Source: Bacteroidota bacterium | GTDB lineage: Bacteria; Bacteroidota; Bacteroidia; Chitinophagales; JADJOU01 | Assembly (NCBI GenBank): GCA_016713645.1 | Contig: JADJOU010000015.1 | Location: 10,427 to 74,426, forward strand | Length of the DNA stretch: 64,000 nucleotides | Reading direction: 5' to 3' | Shown here: one piece after another, positions 19,961 to 34,900 of the stretch | How positions within the stretch are numbered: position 1 is the stretch's first letter | Layout of the letters: every line of letters begins with the position of its first letter | Made by a program: the position numbers and the translations under genes | The notes under the pieces: model-generated | Database searches by the model: none | What the model was told of the DNA's origin: nothing | The model's input: the letters and a program-made list of their open reading frames with translations, nothing else

Positions 19961-22900
19961 ATGAGACGATTTTTACTTTACCTAACTTTTTTCGTTTTAT
20001 GCATGACAAAAGCATATTCAACCCATTTGATGGGTGGGGAAATTACCTACCAATGTGTAGGCACTAATCAGTATAAAGTGCGCTTATCTCTTTACAGAGA
20101 TTGCAATGGTGTCAATCTTTCAGGTTCGACCCAAATACTTACTTATAGAAGAAATGCGCCCTGCTCTCCTATCACTGCAACTAATTTTGCCGTTAGTTTT
20201 ATTGGCAAAGTGGACATTACTCCAATTTGTGCCTCTGCTACAAGTCGCTGTGGAAATGCTGAAGGCATTTACGGGATAGAGCGATTCATTTATGAAGGGA
20301 CGGTAACAATTCCCGCTGGATGTTCCAATTGGACTTTTACATATCAACAAGCTGCAAGAAATAATGTTGTTACGACACTAAACAATCCTGGTAATCAAGA
20401 TCTCTTTCTGGAAGCTAGAGTAAACAATACGGTAACCCCTTGTAATTCGAATCCTGTTTATAGCAATGCTCCAACAGCTATGGTTTGCAGGAATCAACCC
20501 TATGTCTATAATCAAGGGGCTGTGGATCCAGATGGCGACTCTTTAGTCTTTTCATTGGTTGCACCAAAACGCGCTTTAAATACGAATGTGAATTATAATG
20601 CGGGATATTCAGCCTTATCGCCCTTTGGCGCTAGCGCGCCTGTCACAATTAACACGGCAACAGGGGAGGTGTCTTTTACCCCTACAGTTGTTCAAGTTGC
20701 TGTTTTTGCGGTACTGGTAAAGGAATATCGCAATGGGGTATTGGTGGGAGAGTCAACTAGAGATATACAAGTTAACGTACTAAATTGCAATAATACAGCC
20801 CCAGTATCTACGGGAATTGATAGTACAAATGTCGATTCCATTGCTGTCTGTGGCGGTTCAAAAGTCTGCTTCTTTACAAAAATTTCTGATGTAAATGCCG
20901 CAAATAAAGTGACGGTTACCTATGTAAATTCTCTGTTAGGTGCAATTGTAACAGTTGATAGTAATATAACGAATAAACCGACGCTCAATATTTGTTGGAC
21001 TTCAGCGGTATCTGATTCTGGATTGAAAACCCTCGTCATCAATATGCAAGATGATGCCTGTCCGTTGAATGCCAAATCCACAAGAACGATTAAAATTTTT
21101 GTAATTAAGAATAATCTTATTCGAAACAAAATAATTGATTCTGTGCGATGCAATGGAGAAGCAAATGGCAAAGCGAAAATTGTCGTCTCTAACGGAATCG
21201 CGCCTTATACTTATAAGTGGGGTGATAGCACAACAAAGGATTCAATAATTAATTTGTCTATTGGCTCTTATTATGTTACCTCTACAGATAATCGAGGATG
21301 TCCGAGGGTAGATACTTTAGATGTCCATCAACCTTTGCCAATTTCCAATAATTTTATAATTGACTCCGTCAAATGTTTCGGAACTGCAACAGGGGGCGCT
21401 AAAGTTATTGCCTCCGGTGGCAATAAAGGTTATTCTTATGCTTGGAGTTCCGGAGAAACAATGGATAGCATTTTCTCGAAAACTATCGGAACATATTACA
21501 TCACCACAACAGATATGAAGTCTTGTTCCAAAACAGATACGATCGAAATTTTTCAACCGACTAAATTGCTGACAGGCCTTATTGATACAAATCCGACCCT
21601 TTGTTACGGCGATTCAAATGGCGAGGCGATTATTAGTGTTTCTGGTGGAATATTGCCTTATTCCTATAATTGGGGTAATTCTACCTTAGAGACAGATAGT
21701 GCAGTGAATTCCCTATTTGCAGGGATTCATTCTGTGATTGTCATTGATGGAAATAACTGTAGAGATACTGTCAAGAATATTGTTGTCAAACAACCTCTTC
21801 TTCTGACAGCTTTGAAAATTGCTGACTCTGTATTGTGCAATGGAGGAAATACAGGAAAGCAAAAGTAATCCCAAGCGGAGGCGTGCCGCCATACTCATAT
21901 CTATGGAGCACAGGTGCTTCAATAGATAGTGTTACTGGGTTGGTGAGTGGCGCTTATTTTGTTACCATTAAAGACAATAATTCTTGCACTCGTATCGACA
22001 CCATTGTTGTTAATGAACCAACGAAATTAAATGCAACTATAGCGAGTTCTTCACCTGCACTTTGCTTTGGAAGTTTAAATGGAAATGCTTTGGCCTCTGC
22101 AAATGGTGGTGTTCCTGCATATTCTTATGCTTGGGACAATGGAGTCAATGTGGCTAACAATACAAGTTTAGGAAGTGGTCTCCATGTTGTTACCGTCACA
22201 GATAACAAGGCCTGCACGGATACCGCACAAGTTTTAATTTTGCAACCAAATGAATTGATTGTTAGTCTCATCGATACGAACCCGACACAGTGCATTGGTT
22301 TGTCAAATGGAGAAGCTATTGTTTCAGTGACTGGTGGATTCTACCCATATTCATATAACTGGACACCTTCTAGTGTTGAAACGGATAGTATGGTAAATAC
22401 ATTGGCTGGTGGAATTCATCGTGTTATTGTTACCGATAATAATAATTGTAAAGATACCTTGAATGGTATTGTAATCAAAGCAGCTACTCAAATTGTAATT
22501 TCAAAATTAATTGATTCAGTAAAATGTTTTGGCGGCAATACGGGAAGTGCTAAGATCATCCCAAGTGGAGGAACACCATCGTATACTTATTTGTGGAGCA
22601 CAGGCGCGACGATAGATAGCATTACCAGCAGAACAGCAAATGCATATTATGTAACGACGACAGATAGCAAAGGCTGTCAAAAAATAGATACGATCAATAT
22701 CTATGAACCGACACTGCTCATTGCAAATATCACAGGTACAACACCAGTGATATGTAATGGACAAATCAATGGACAATCGACGAGTAGTACAGTAGGCGGC
22801 AAACTAGGTTATACGTATTTGTGGAATAATGGCGTAACGACAGCCAACAATACCACATTAAATGCAGGCACGCATATCTTGACAGTGACAGATAGCAAAG

Positions 22901-25900
22901 GATGCAGCGATACCGCTAAGGCGATTATCACTCAACCAGCTAAACTGGTATTGAGCTTGATTGATACCAATCCAGCGAAGTGTTATGGCTTGAACAATGG
23001 CGAGGCGATTGTGGGAACAACAGGCGGCAATTATCCATATACCAATTACAATTGGAGTCCATCGACAATCGAAACAGACAGCAGTGTGAATACATTGGCT
23101 GCAGGTATGCACAAAGTAATTGTAACGGATACCAAAGGATGTAAAGACACCTTGAATGGCATAGTAATAAAAGAGCCAGACACAATCACTTTATCATTTA
23201 CCAAGACCGATGCTTTGTGTAAGAGCACGGCAACGGGCAAGAGCAAAGTAACAGCAGTGGGCGGCAATGGAGCCTATACCTATCTATGGACAAATGGCTC
23301 GACCGCAGACAGTGCAGTGTCACTCGCAGCAGGCACATATAGTGTAACAGTGCGAGATGCTAAGCTCTGTCAAAAGTGGGCAGCATCATCATCACTGAAC
23401 CAACTTTATTAATCAGCAGCAAACAATCGGATTCAGTAAAATGTTTTGGCGGAAGTACCGGAAGTGCTAAGATCATCCCAAGTGGTGGCACACCAGCGTA
23501 TACTTATTTGTGGAGCACAGGCGCGACGATAGATAGCATTACCAGCAGAACAGCAAATGCATATTATGTGACGATGACAGATAGCAAAGGCTGTCAAAAA
23601 ATAGATACGATCAATATCTATCAACCCACCTGCCATTGTAACTTCACAAGTACAAATTCAGTAAAATGTTTTGCGACAAATCAATGGTAGGGCTAAGAGT
23701 AACCCAACAGGGGGAAATCAGGCTATACAGTTATCTTTGGAATAATGGGGATATTGCAGATAACATTATCAAAGCATCTGGATTATATTTTGTAACAACT
23801 GTCAGATTTAAAATCTTGTACAGAAAATAGATACAATTGAAATACGTCAACCAGCTAAATTGATATTGAGTTTGATAGATACTAATCCTGCGACATGTTT
23901 TGGCTTGAGCAATGGCGGGGCGATTGTGGGAACAGCAGGCTGCAATTATCCCTATACCAATTACAATTGGAGTCCTTCGACCATTGAGACAGACAGCAGT
24001 GTGAATACATTGGCTGCAGGTATCCATAAGGTAATCGTAACAGATTCTAAAGGATGCAAGGATACGTTAAATGGCATTGTCATTAAGGAGAAAGACACGC
24101 TATCTCTTTCATTTAATTTTTCAAATGCGCTTTGTTTTGGTTCTGCAACGGGCAAGAGCAAAGTAACGGCAGCAGGCGGCAATGGAGCATATACTTATCT
24201 ATGGACGAATGGCTCGACTGCAGATAGTGCAGTTGGATTAATATCGGGAATTCATAGTGTTACCGTTAAAGACGCGCAACTCTGTCAAAAAGTAGGCAGC
24301 ATTATCATCACTGAACCAACTTTATTAATCAGCAGCAAACAATCTGATTCCGTGAAATGTTTTGGTGGAAGTACTGGAAGTGCGAAGATCATCCCAAGTG
24401 GAGGCACACCATCGTATACTTATTTGTGGAGCACAGGCGCGACGATAGATAGCATTACCAGCAGAACAGCAAATGCATATTATGTGACGACTACAGATAG
24501 CAAAGGCTGTCAAAAATAGATACGATCAATATCTATGAACCAACATTATTATTGCCAATATCACAAGTACAACACCTGTTGTATGTAATGGACAAATCAA
24601 TGGACAATCGACAAGCAGCACGACAGGAGGCAAACCGAGCTATACGTATCTATGGGATAATGGCGTGACGACAGCAAACAATACCACATTAAATGCAGGC
24701 ACACATATCTTGACGGTGACAGATAGCAAAGGATGCAGCGATACCGCTAAGGCGATTATCACTCAACCAGCTAAACTGGTATTGAGCTTGATTGATACCA
24801 ATCCAGCGAAGTGTTATGGCTTGAGCAATGGCGAGGCGATTGTGGGAACAACAGGCGGTAATTATCCATATACCAATTACAACTGGAGTCCTTCGACAAT
24901 TGAAACAGACAGCAGTGTGAATACATTGGCTGCAGGTATGCACAAAGTAATTGTAACCGATACCAAAGGATGTAAAGACACTTTGAATAATATTGTAATC
25001 ACCCAACCAGATACAATCACTTTATCATTTACCAAGACGATGCTTTGTTAAGAGCACTGCGACAGGCAAGAGCAAAGTAACAGCAGTGGGCGGCAATGGA
25101 GCTTATACCTATCTATGGACAAATGGTTCAACAGCAGACAGTGCAGGTTCACTGCAGCAGGCACATATAGTGTTACAGTGAAAGATGCTAAGCTCTGTCA
25201 GAAAATAGGCAGCATCACCATCACTGAACCAACTTTATTAATCAGCAGCAAACAATCTGATTCAGTAAAATGTTTTGGAGGAAGTACCGGAAGTGCTAAG
25301 ATCATCCCAAGTGGAGGCACACCATCGTATACTTATTTGTGGAGCACAGGCGCGACGATAGATAGTATTACCAGCAGAACAGCAAATGCATATTATGTAA
25401 CGACGACAGATAGCAAAGGCTGTCAAAAAGTTGATACAATCAATATCTACGAACCCACACTGCTCATTGCCAATATCATAAGTACAACACCCGTTTTATG
25501 TAATGGACAAATCAATGGACAGTCTACAAGCAATACGACAGGTGGCAAACCGGGCTATACGTATTTATGGAATAATGGTGTTACGACTGCAAACAATACC
25601 ACATTAAATGTAGGCACACATATCTTGACAGTGACAGATAGCAAGGGATGTACAGATACCGCTAAAGCAATTATCACTCAACCAGCTAAACTCGTATTGA
25701 GTTTGATAGATACCAATCCAGCGAAGTGTTATGGCTTGAGCAATGGCGAGGCGATTGTGGGAACAACAGGCGGCAATTATCCATATACCAATTACAATTG
25801 GAGTCCATCGACAATCGAAACAGACAGCAGTGTGAATACATTGGCTGCAGGTATGCACAAAGTAATTGTAACCGATACCAAAGGATGTAAAGACACTTTG

Positions 25901-28900
25901 AATGGCATAGTAATAAAAGAGCCAGACACAATCACTTTATCATTTACCAAGACCGATGCTTTGTGTAAGAGCACTGCAACGGGTAAGAGCAAAGTAACGG
26001 CAGTGGGCGGCAATGGAGCTTATACCTATCAATGGACGAATGGTTCGACTGCAGACAGTGCAGGTTCACTCGCAGCAGGCATATATAGTGTAACGGTGAG
26101 AGATGCTAAACTCTGTCAAAAAGTAGGTAGTATCATTATCACTGAACCAACTTTATTGACAAGCACAAAACAATCTGATTCCGTGAAATGTTTTGGTGGA
26201 AGTACTGGAAGTGCTAAGATCATCCCAAGTGGAGGCACACCATCGTATACTTATTTGTGGAGCACAGGCGCGACGATAGATAGCATTACCAGCAGAACAG
26301 CAAATGCATATTATGTAACGACGACAGATAGCAAAGGCTGTCAAAAAATAGATACAATCAATATATACGAACCGACATTATTAATAGCCAATATCACAAG
26401 TACAACACCCGTTATATGCAATGGACAAATCAATGGACAGTCTTCAAGCAATACGACAGGCGGCAAACCGGGCTATACCTATTTATGGAATAATGGCGTA
26501 ACAACAGCAAACAATACCACACTCAATGCAGGTACACATATCTTGACAGTGACAGATAGCAAAGGATGCAGCGATACCGCTAAGGCGATTATCACTCAAC
26601 CAGCTAAACTCGTATTGAGCTTGATTGATACCAATCCAGCGAAGTGCTATGGCTTGAGCAATGGAGAGGCGATTGTGGGAACAACAGGCGGCAATTATCC
26701 ATATACGAATTACAATTGGAGTCCTTCGACAATTGAAACAGATAGCAGTGTGAATACATTGGCTGCGGGTATGCACAAAGTAATTGTAACGGATACGAAA
26801 GGATGTAAAGACACCTTGAATAATATTGTCATCACCCAACCCGATACAATCAGTTTATCATTTACCAAGACCGATGCTTTGTGTAAGAGCACTGCGACAG
26901 GCAAGAGCAAAGTAACAGCAGTGGGCGGCAATGGAGCTTATACGTATCTATGGACAAATGGTTCAACAGCAGACAGTGCAGGTTCACTCGCAGCAGGCAC
27001 ATATAGTGTAACAGTGAGAGATGTTAAGCTCTGTCAGAAAATAGGCAGCATCACCATCACTGAACCAACATTATTAATCAGCAGCAAACAATCTGATTCA
27101 GTAAAATGTTTTGGAGGCAATACGGGAAGTGCTAAAATCATCCCAAGTGGAGGAACACCATCGTATACTTATTTGTGGAGCACAGGTGCGACGATAGATA
27201 GCGTCTCAAATAGAACAGCGAATGCTTACTATGTAACAACAACAGATAGCAAAGGCTGTCAAAAAATAGATACGATCAATATCTACGAACCAACATTATT
27301 AGTTGCCAATATCACAAGTACAACACCTGTTGTATGTAATGGACAAATCAATGGACAATCGACGAGCAGCACTACAGGAGGCAAACCGAGCTATACGTAT
27401 TTATGGGATAATGGCGTGACGACAGCAAACAATACCACATTAAATGCAGGCACACATATCTTGACGGTGACAGATAGCAAAGGATGCAGCGATACCGCTA
27501 AGGCGATTATCACTCAACCCGCTAAGCTCGTATTGAGCTTGATCGACACCAATCCAGCGAAGTGTTATGGCTTGAGCAATGGCGAGGCGATTGTAGGAAC
27601 AACAGGCGGCAATTATCCATATACCAATTACAACTGGAGTCCTTCGACAATCGAAACAGACAGCAGTGTAAATACATTGGCTGCGGGCATGCACAAAGTA
27701 ATTGTAACGGATACCAAAGGATGTAAAGACACTTTGAATGGAATAGTAATAAAAGAGCCAGATACAATCACTTTATCATTTACCAAGACAGATGCATTGT
27801 GTAAGAGCACTGCGACGGGCAAGAGCAAAGTAACGGCAGTGGGCGGCAATGGAGCCTATACCTATCTATGGACAAATGGCTCGACCGCAGACAGCGCTGT
27901 ATCCCTCGCAGCAGGAACATATAGTGTAACGGTGAGAGATGCTAAACTCTGTCAGAAGATTGGCAGCATCATTATCACTGAACCAACTTTATTAATCAGC
28001 AGCAAACAATCTGATTCAGTAAAATGTTTTGGAGGAAGTACCGGAAGTGCTAAGATCATCCCAAGTGGAGGCACACCATCGTATACTTATTTGTGGAGCA
28101 CAGGCGCGACGATAGATAGCATTACCAGCAGAACAGCAAATGCATATTATGTAACGACGACAGATAGCAAAGGCTGTCAAAAAATAGATACGATCAATAT
28201 CTATGAACCCACACTGCTCATTGCCAATATCACAAGTACAACACCAGTGATATGTAATGGACAAATCAATGGACAATCGACGAGCAATACGATAGGTGGC
28301 AAGCCTAGCTATACCTATCTATGGGATAATGGTGTGACGACTGCAAACAATACCACACTCAATGCAGGCACGCATATCTTGACGGTGACTGATAGCAAGG
28401 GATGTACAGATACAGCTAAAGCAATTATCACCCAACCAGCTAAACTGGTATTGAGTTTGATAGATACCAATCCAGCGAAGTGTTATGGCTTGAGCAATGG
28501 TGAAGCAGTCGTGGGAACAACAGGAGGCAATTATCCATATATCAATTACAATTGGAGTCCTTCAACCATTGAGACAGACAGCAGTGTGAACACATTGGCT
28601 GCAGGCATGCACAAAGTAATTGTAACAGACACGAAGGGATGTAAAGACACCTTGAATAATATTGTCATCACTCAACCCGATACAATCAGTTTATCATTCA
28701 CCAAGACCGATGCTTTGTGTAAGAGCACTGCGACAGGCAAGAGCAAAGTAACAGCAGTGGGCGGCAATGGAGCTTATACCTATCTATGGACAAATGGCTC
28801 GACCGCAGACAGTGCAGTGTCACTCGCAGCAGGCACATATAGTGTAACAGTGAGAGATGCTAAGCTCTGTCAAAAAGTAGGCAGCATTATCATCACTGAA

Positions 28901-31900
28901 CCAACTTTATTAATCAGCAGCAAGCAATCTGATTCAGTAAAATGCTTTGGAGGAAGTACCGGAAGTGCTAAGATCATCCCAAGTGGTGGCACACCAGCGT
29001 ATACTTATTTGTGGAGCACAGGCGCGACGATAGATAGCATTACCAGCAGAACAGCAAATGCATATTATGTAACGACGACAGATAGTAAGGGCTGTCAAAA
29101 AATAGATACGATCAATATCTATGAACCGACACTGCTCATTGCCAATATCACAAGTACAACACCCGTTATATGTAATGGACAAATCAATGGACAATCGACA
29201 AGTAATACGACAGGCGGTAAACCAGGCTATACCTACTTGTGGAATAATGGCGTAACGATAGCCAACAATACAAGTCTCAGCGCAGGCACGCATATCTTGA
29301 CAGTGACAGATAGCAAGGGATGTACAGATACAGCTAAAGCAATTATCACCCAACCAGCTAAACTGGTATTGAGCTTGATAGATACCAATCCAGCGAAGTG
29401 TTATGGCTTGAGCAATGGCGAGGCGATTGTAGGAACAACAGGCGGCAATTATCCATATACCAATTACAACTGGAGTCCTTCGAGCGCAGAAACAGACAGC
29501 AGTGTGAATACATTGGCTGCGGGTATGCACAAAGTAATTGTAACGGATACCAAAGGATGTAAAGACACCTTGAATGGAATAGTAATAAAAGAGCCAGACA
29601 CAATCACTTTATCATTTACCAAGACAGATGCATTGTGTAAGAGCACTGCGACAGGCAAGAGCAAAGTAACAGCAGTGGGCGGCAATGGAGCCTATACCTA
29701 TCTATGGACAAATGGTTCAACGGCAGACAGTGCAGTGTCACTCGCAGCAGCCACATATAGTGTAACGGTGAGAGATGCTAAGCTCTGTCAGAAGATAGGC
29801 AGTATCACCATCACTGAACCAACTTTATTAATCAGCAGCAAGCAATCTGATTCCGTGAAATGTTTTGGTGGCAATACGGGAAGTGCTAAGATCATCCCAA
29901 GTGGAGGCACACCATCGTATACTTATTTGTGGAGCACAGGTGCGACGATAGATAGCGTCTCAAATAGAACAGCGAATGCTTACTATGTAACAACAACAGA
30001 TAGCAAGGGCTGTCAAAAAGTTGATACAATCAATATCTACGAACCAACATTATTAGTTGCTAATATCACCGGCACAACACCCGTTATATGCAATGGACAA
30101 ATCAATGGACAATCGACAAGCAATACGACAGGAGGCAAACCGAGCTATACGTATTTGTGGGATAATGGTGTGACGACAGCAAACAATACCACATTAAATG
30201 CAGGCACGCATATCTTGACGGTGACAGATAGCAAGGGATGCACGGATACGGCTAAGGCAATTATCATTCAACCTGCAAAACTCATATTGAGCTTGATCGA
30301 CACCAATCCAGCGAAGTGTTATGGCTTGAGCAATGGCGAGGCGATTGTAGGAACAACAGGCGGCAATTATCCATATACCAATTACAATTGGAGTCCTTCG
30401 ACAATCGAAACAGACAGCAGTGTAAATACATTGGCTGCAGGCATGCACAAAGTAATTGTAACGGATACCAAAGGATGTAAAGACACTTTGAATGGAATAG
30501 TAATAAAAGAGCCAGATACAATCACTTTATCATTCACCAAGACAGATGCATTGTGTAAGAGCACTGCGACAGGCAAGAGCAAAGTAACAGCAGTGGGCGG
30601 CAATGGAGCCTATACCTATCTATGGACAAATGGTTCAACGGCAGACAGTGCAGTGTCACTCGCAGCAGGCACATATACTGTAACGGTGAGAGATTCTAAA
30701 CTCTGTCAGAAGATAGGCAGCATTACCATCACTGAACCAACTTTATTAATCAGCAGCAAACAATCGGATTCAGTAAAATGTTTTGGAGGAAGTACTGGAA
30801 GTGCTAAGATCATCCCAAGTGGAGGCACACCATCGTATACTTATTTGTGGAGCACAGGCGCGACGATAGATAGTATTACCAGCAGAACAGCAAATGCATA
30901 TTATGTGACGACGACAGATAGTAAGGGCTGTCAAAAAATAGATACGATTAATATCTACGAACCCATACTGTTCATTGCCAATATTACAAGTACAACACCA
31001 GTAGTATGCAATGGACAAATCAATGGACAATCGACGAGCAGCACAGTAGGCGGTAAACCAGGCTATACTTACTTATGGAATAATGGCGTAACGACAGCAA
31101 ACAATACCACATTAAATGTAGGTACACATATCTTGACAGTGACAGATAGCAAGGGATGTACCGATACAGCTAAAGCAATTATCACCCAACCAGCTAAACT
31201 CGTATTGAGCTTGATTGATACCAATCCAGCGAAGTGTTATGGCTTGAGCAATGGCGAGGCGATTGTGGGAACAACAGGCGGCAATTATCCATATACCAAT
31301 TACAATTGGAGTCCATCGACAATCGAAACAGACAGCAGTGTGAATACATTGGCTGCAGGCATGCACAAAGTAATTGTAACGGATACCAAAGGATGTAAAG
31401 ACACTTTGAATAATATTGTAATCACCCAACCAGATACAATCACTTTATCATTTACCAAGACCGATGCTTTGTGTAAGAGCACTGCGACAGGTAAGAGCAA
31501 AGTAACAGCAGTAGGTGGCAATGGAGCTTATACCTATCTATGGACGAATGGCTCGACTGCAGACAGTGCAGTGGGATTAGCAGCAGGCACATATAGTGTA
31601 ACAGTGAGAGATGCTAAGCTCTGTCAAAAAGTAGGCAGTATCATTATCACTGAACCAACTTTATTAATCAGCAGCAAGCAATCTGATTCAGTAAAATGTT
31701 TTGGAGGAAGTACCGGAAGTGCTAAGATCATCCCAAGTGGAGGAACACCAGCGTATACTTATTTGTGGAGCACAGGCGCGACGATAGATAGTATTACCAG
31801 CAGAACAGCAAATGCATATTATGTAACGACTACAGATAGCAAAGGCTGTCAAAAAATAGATACAATCAATATCTACGAACCGACATTATTAATAGCCAAT

Positions 31901-34900
31901 ATCACAAGTACAACACCTGTTGTATGTAATGGACAAATCAATGGACAATCGACGAGCAGCACTACAGGAGGCAAACCGAGCTATACGTATTTATGGGATA
32001 ATGGCGTAACGACTGCAAACAATACCACACTCAATGCAGGCACGCATATCTTGACAGTGACTGATAGCAAGGGGTGTACGGATACAGCTAAGGCAATTAT
32101 CACCCAATCAGCTAAACTGGTATTGAGTTTGATTGGATACCAATCCAGCGAAGTGCTATGGCTTGAGCAATGGAGAGGCGATTGTAGGAACAACAGGCGG
32201 CAATTATCCATATACCAATTACAACTGGAGTCCTTCGAGCGCAGAAACAGACAGCAGTGTAAATACATTGGCTGCGGGTATGCACAAAGTAATTGTAACG
32301 GATACCAAAGGATGTAAAGACACTTTGAATAATATTGTCATCACCCAACCAGATACAATCACTTTATCATTCACCAAGACAGATGCTTTGTGTAAGAGCA
32401 CGGCAACGGGTAAGAGCAAAGTAACAGCAGTAGGAGGCAATGGAGCTTATACCTATCTATGGACAAATGGTTCGACTGCAGACAGTGCTGTATCCCTCGC
32501 AGCAGGCACATATAGTGTAACGGTGAGAGATGCTAAGCTCTGTCAAAAAGTAGGTAGTATCATTATCACTGAACCAACGCAATTGATTGGGCAAACGAAT
32601 TTGGATAGTATATCTTGCTTTGGTTTGAGCAATGGCAAAATTGTATTGAACAGCATATCGGGCGGTGTTAAACCATACACCTATTTATGGAATACGATTC
32701 CAGCCCAAACTGATTCTATAGCCGATAATATTCCTGCAGGGATTTATACAATTACCATCACGGATAAAAATTTATGTAGCATTCAAATTAAAGACACACT
32801 GAAACAACCGCTATTATTGAGGGCAAGTGGTGTAATTGATAGCGTTTTATGTTTTGGAAATAGCAACGGCAAGGTGGATATCAATAATGTGAGCGGCGGA
32901 AATAAAGGCTATTCATACAAAATCTGTAATGGTATTGGTTGTTCTAGTTTTGGAACTGCTCAATCAAATTCCAATTTTGTTGGTTTACCGACAGATTGGT
33001 ATACTGTGAGAGTAACTGATATGAAGGGATGTATAAAAGACACTTCATTCCAAATTCTCCAGCCAGCATTATTAACCGCTGAGAGAAGCGTTGACAGTGT
33101 AACTTGTTTTGGTTTATCTACAGGAACAATCGCGCTAAAAAATGTGCGAGGTGGAAACAAGCCTTACGCATATAATTGGAATACCACGCCTGCACAATCT
33201 GATAGTGTTGCGGATAATGTCCCGATAGGAATTTATACAACTACAATAACAGATGCAAAAGGCTGTATATTCAATAGCAGTGACACGGTTCGTCAACCAT
33301 TATTATTGCAAGCAAGTGGGGTATTTGATTCTGTCATCTGCAAAGGTGGTTCAACAGGAACTATTTTTATGAATGCAGTTTCTGGCGGAAACAATGGGTA
33401 TAATTACAGATATTGTGCGGGAGCAGGTTGCAGTACATTTGGCATACCACAAGCATCTTCGACATTGATCAATTTAGCTGCTGGTCAATACACAGTAAGA
33501 GTTACTTATTTAAAGGGATGTATTAGAGATACGAATTTTACAATGCTAGAACCTGATTCAATTCGCGCAAGTTTTAACATTACCTCTGCAAAATGTATTG
33601 GGAATCCAACTGGAAGAATTCAGATTGCATCCACGGGTGGAAATGGAATCTATTTATATCAGATTTGCGAAGGGATTAATTGCAATTCATTTGGAACAAG
33701 TCAATTGGTCAACCAATTTAATAATCTAAAAGGCGATTCAACTTATCATATTAGGATTAGTGATCAAAAAGGATGTTTCAAAATTTATTCGGTATTTATT
33801 CCTTCAAATATTTATAGAGATTCGCTTGTGCAAGATTCAGTAAGATGTTTCGATGGCAGTAATGGATCTATACGCGCATATATTTCAGGAGGAGATCCAT
33901 TGTATATTTATCAATCATGCGCAGGTCAAAATTGTAATTCTTTCGGCCTTGCTCAATCTAGCAATACCTTTGTCAATTTGACAAGTGGTTGGTATAAAGT
34001 TAAAACAACAGATGTGAATGGATGCGTTGCAATTGATTCAATAGAAGTTCTTCAACCTCAGAAGAACGAGTTAAGTATTGTCGCTTGGGATTCTGTTAAA
34101 TGTTTTGGAGAGTCCAACGGTTGGGCAAAGGTCAATGTAACCGGCGGTACTGGCAATCATTGGTATGCAAAGTGTTTTGGTGCAAATTGTAACACTTTCA
34201 ATAATTATCAAACTTTAGATACCATGTTCAATTTAAAGTCGGGTAATTACATGATTCATACAAAGGATATTTATAACTGTTCCGATACAATTGCCTTTGA
34301 AATGAAAGAGCCACTGCCATTACAGATAAGCGCGCTTGCTGATTCGATATCTTGTATTGGCGGTGCTGATGGCAAAATCTTTGTCAACGCACAAGGAGGA
34401 AATCAACCTTATTATTATGATTTCTGTAAAGGGAAAAATTGCAATACTTTCCCGAGTCCACTCACTGCTGATTCGTTTGTGAATCTCTCTTCAGATTTCT
34501 ATTCATTATATGCGAAAGACAGCAAGGGTTGTGAAATTAAATCATCCATTTTCGTTCCTCAACCTACTATTTCAAATGCTTTGCTTGGAAAGAAAGACGA
34601 GTCATGTGTGGGAACACTTGATGGAAAAGCATGGATTAAATCAAGTGGAAGCAATAGTGGTTGGTCTTATGTTTGGAGCAATGCAGTAGCTTCTGATACA
34701 ATTGTTAATTTAGTGCCTAATATATATCGAGTGACTTCTACAGATATGAAGGGTTGCACCAGAACGGATTCTATTGAAATTCTTCCAGCGACGGAGATGG
34801 CCTTTAAAGTAAATGTTGTAGGAAATCAATGTCCAACAGGAGCCAATGGAATAATTAATTTATTGGTGAATCGAGGAAAATCCCCGTATACTTATTTATG

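Noticed and set aside
22516..32440. Many recurring minus-strand open frames of 60-200 codons in the array
   Set aside because: They recur at 918-bp spacing because the plus-strand repeat does; compositions rich in Cys/Ile/Arg and no start signals mark them as antisense shadows.
22495..32579. Regular repeats resembling a CRISPR array
   Set aside because: The 918-bp period lies entirely inside one coding frame with protein-level SprB signatures; no short repeat/spacer pattern and no cas genes.
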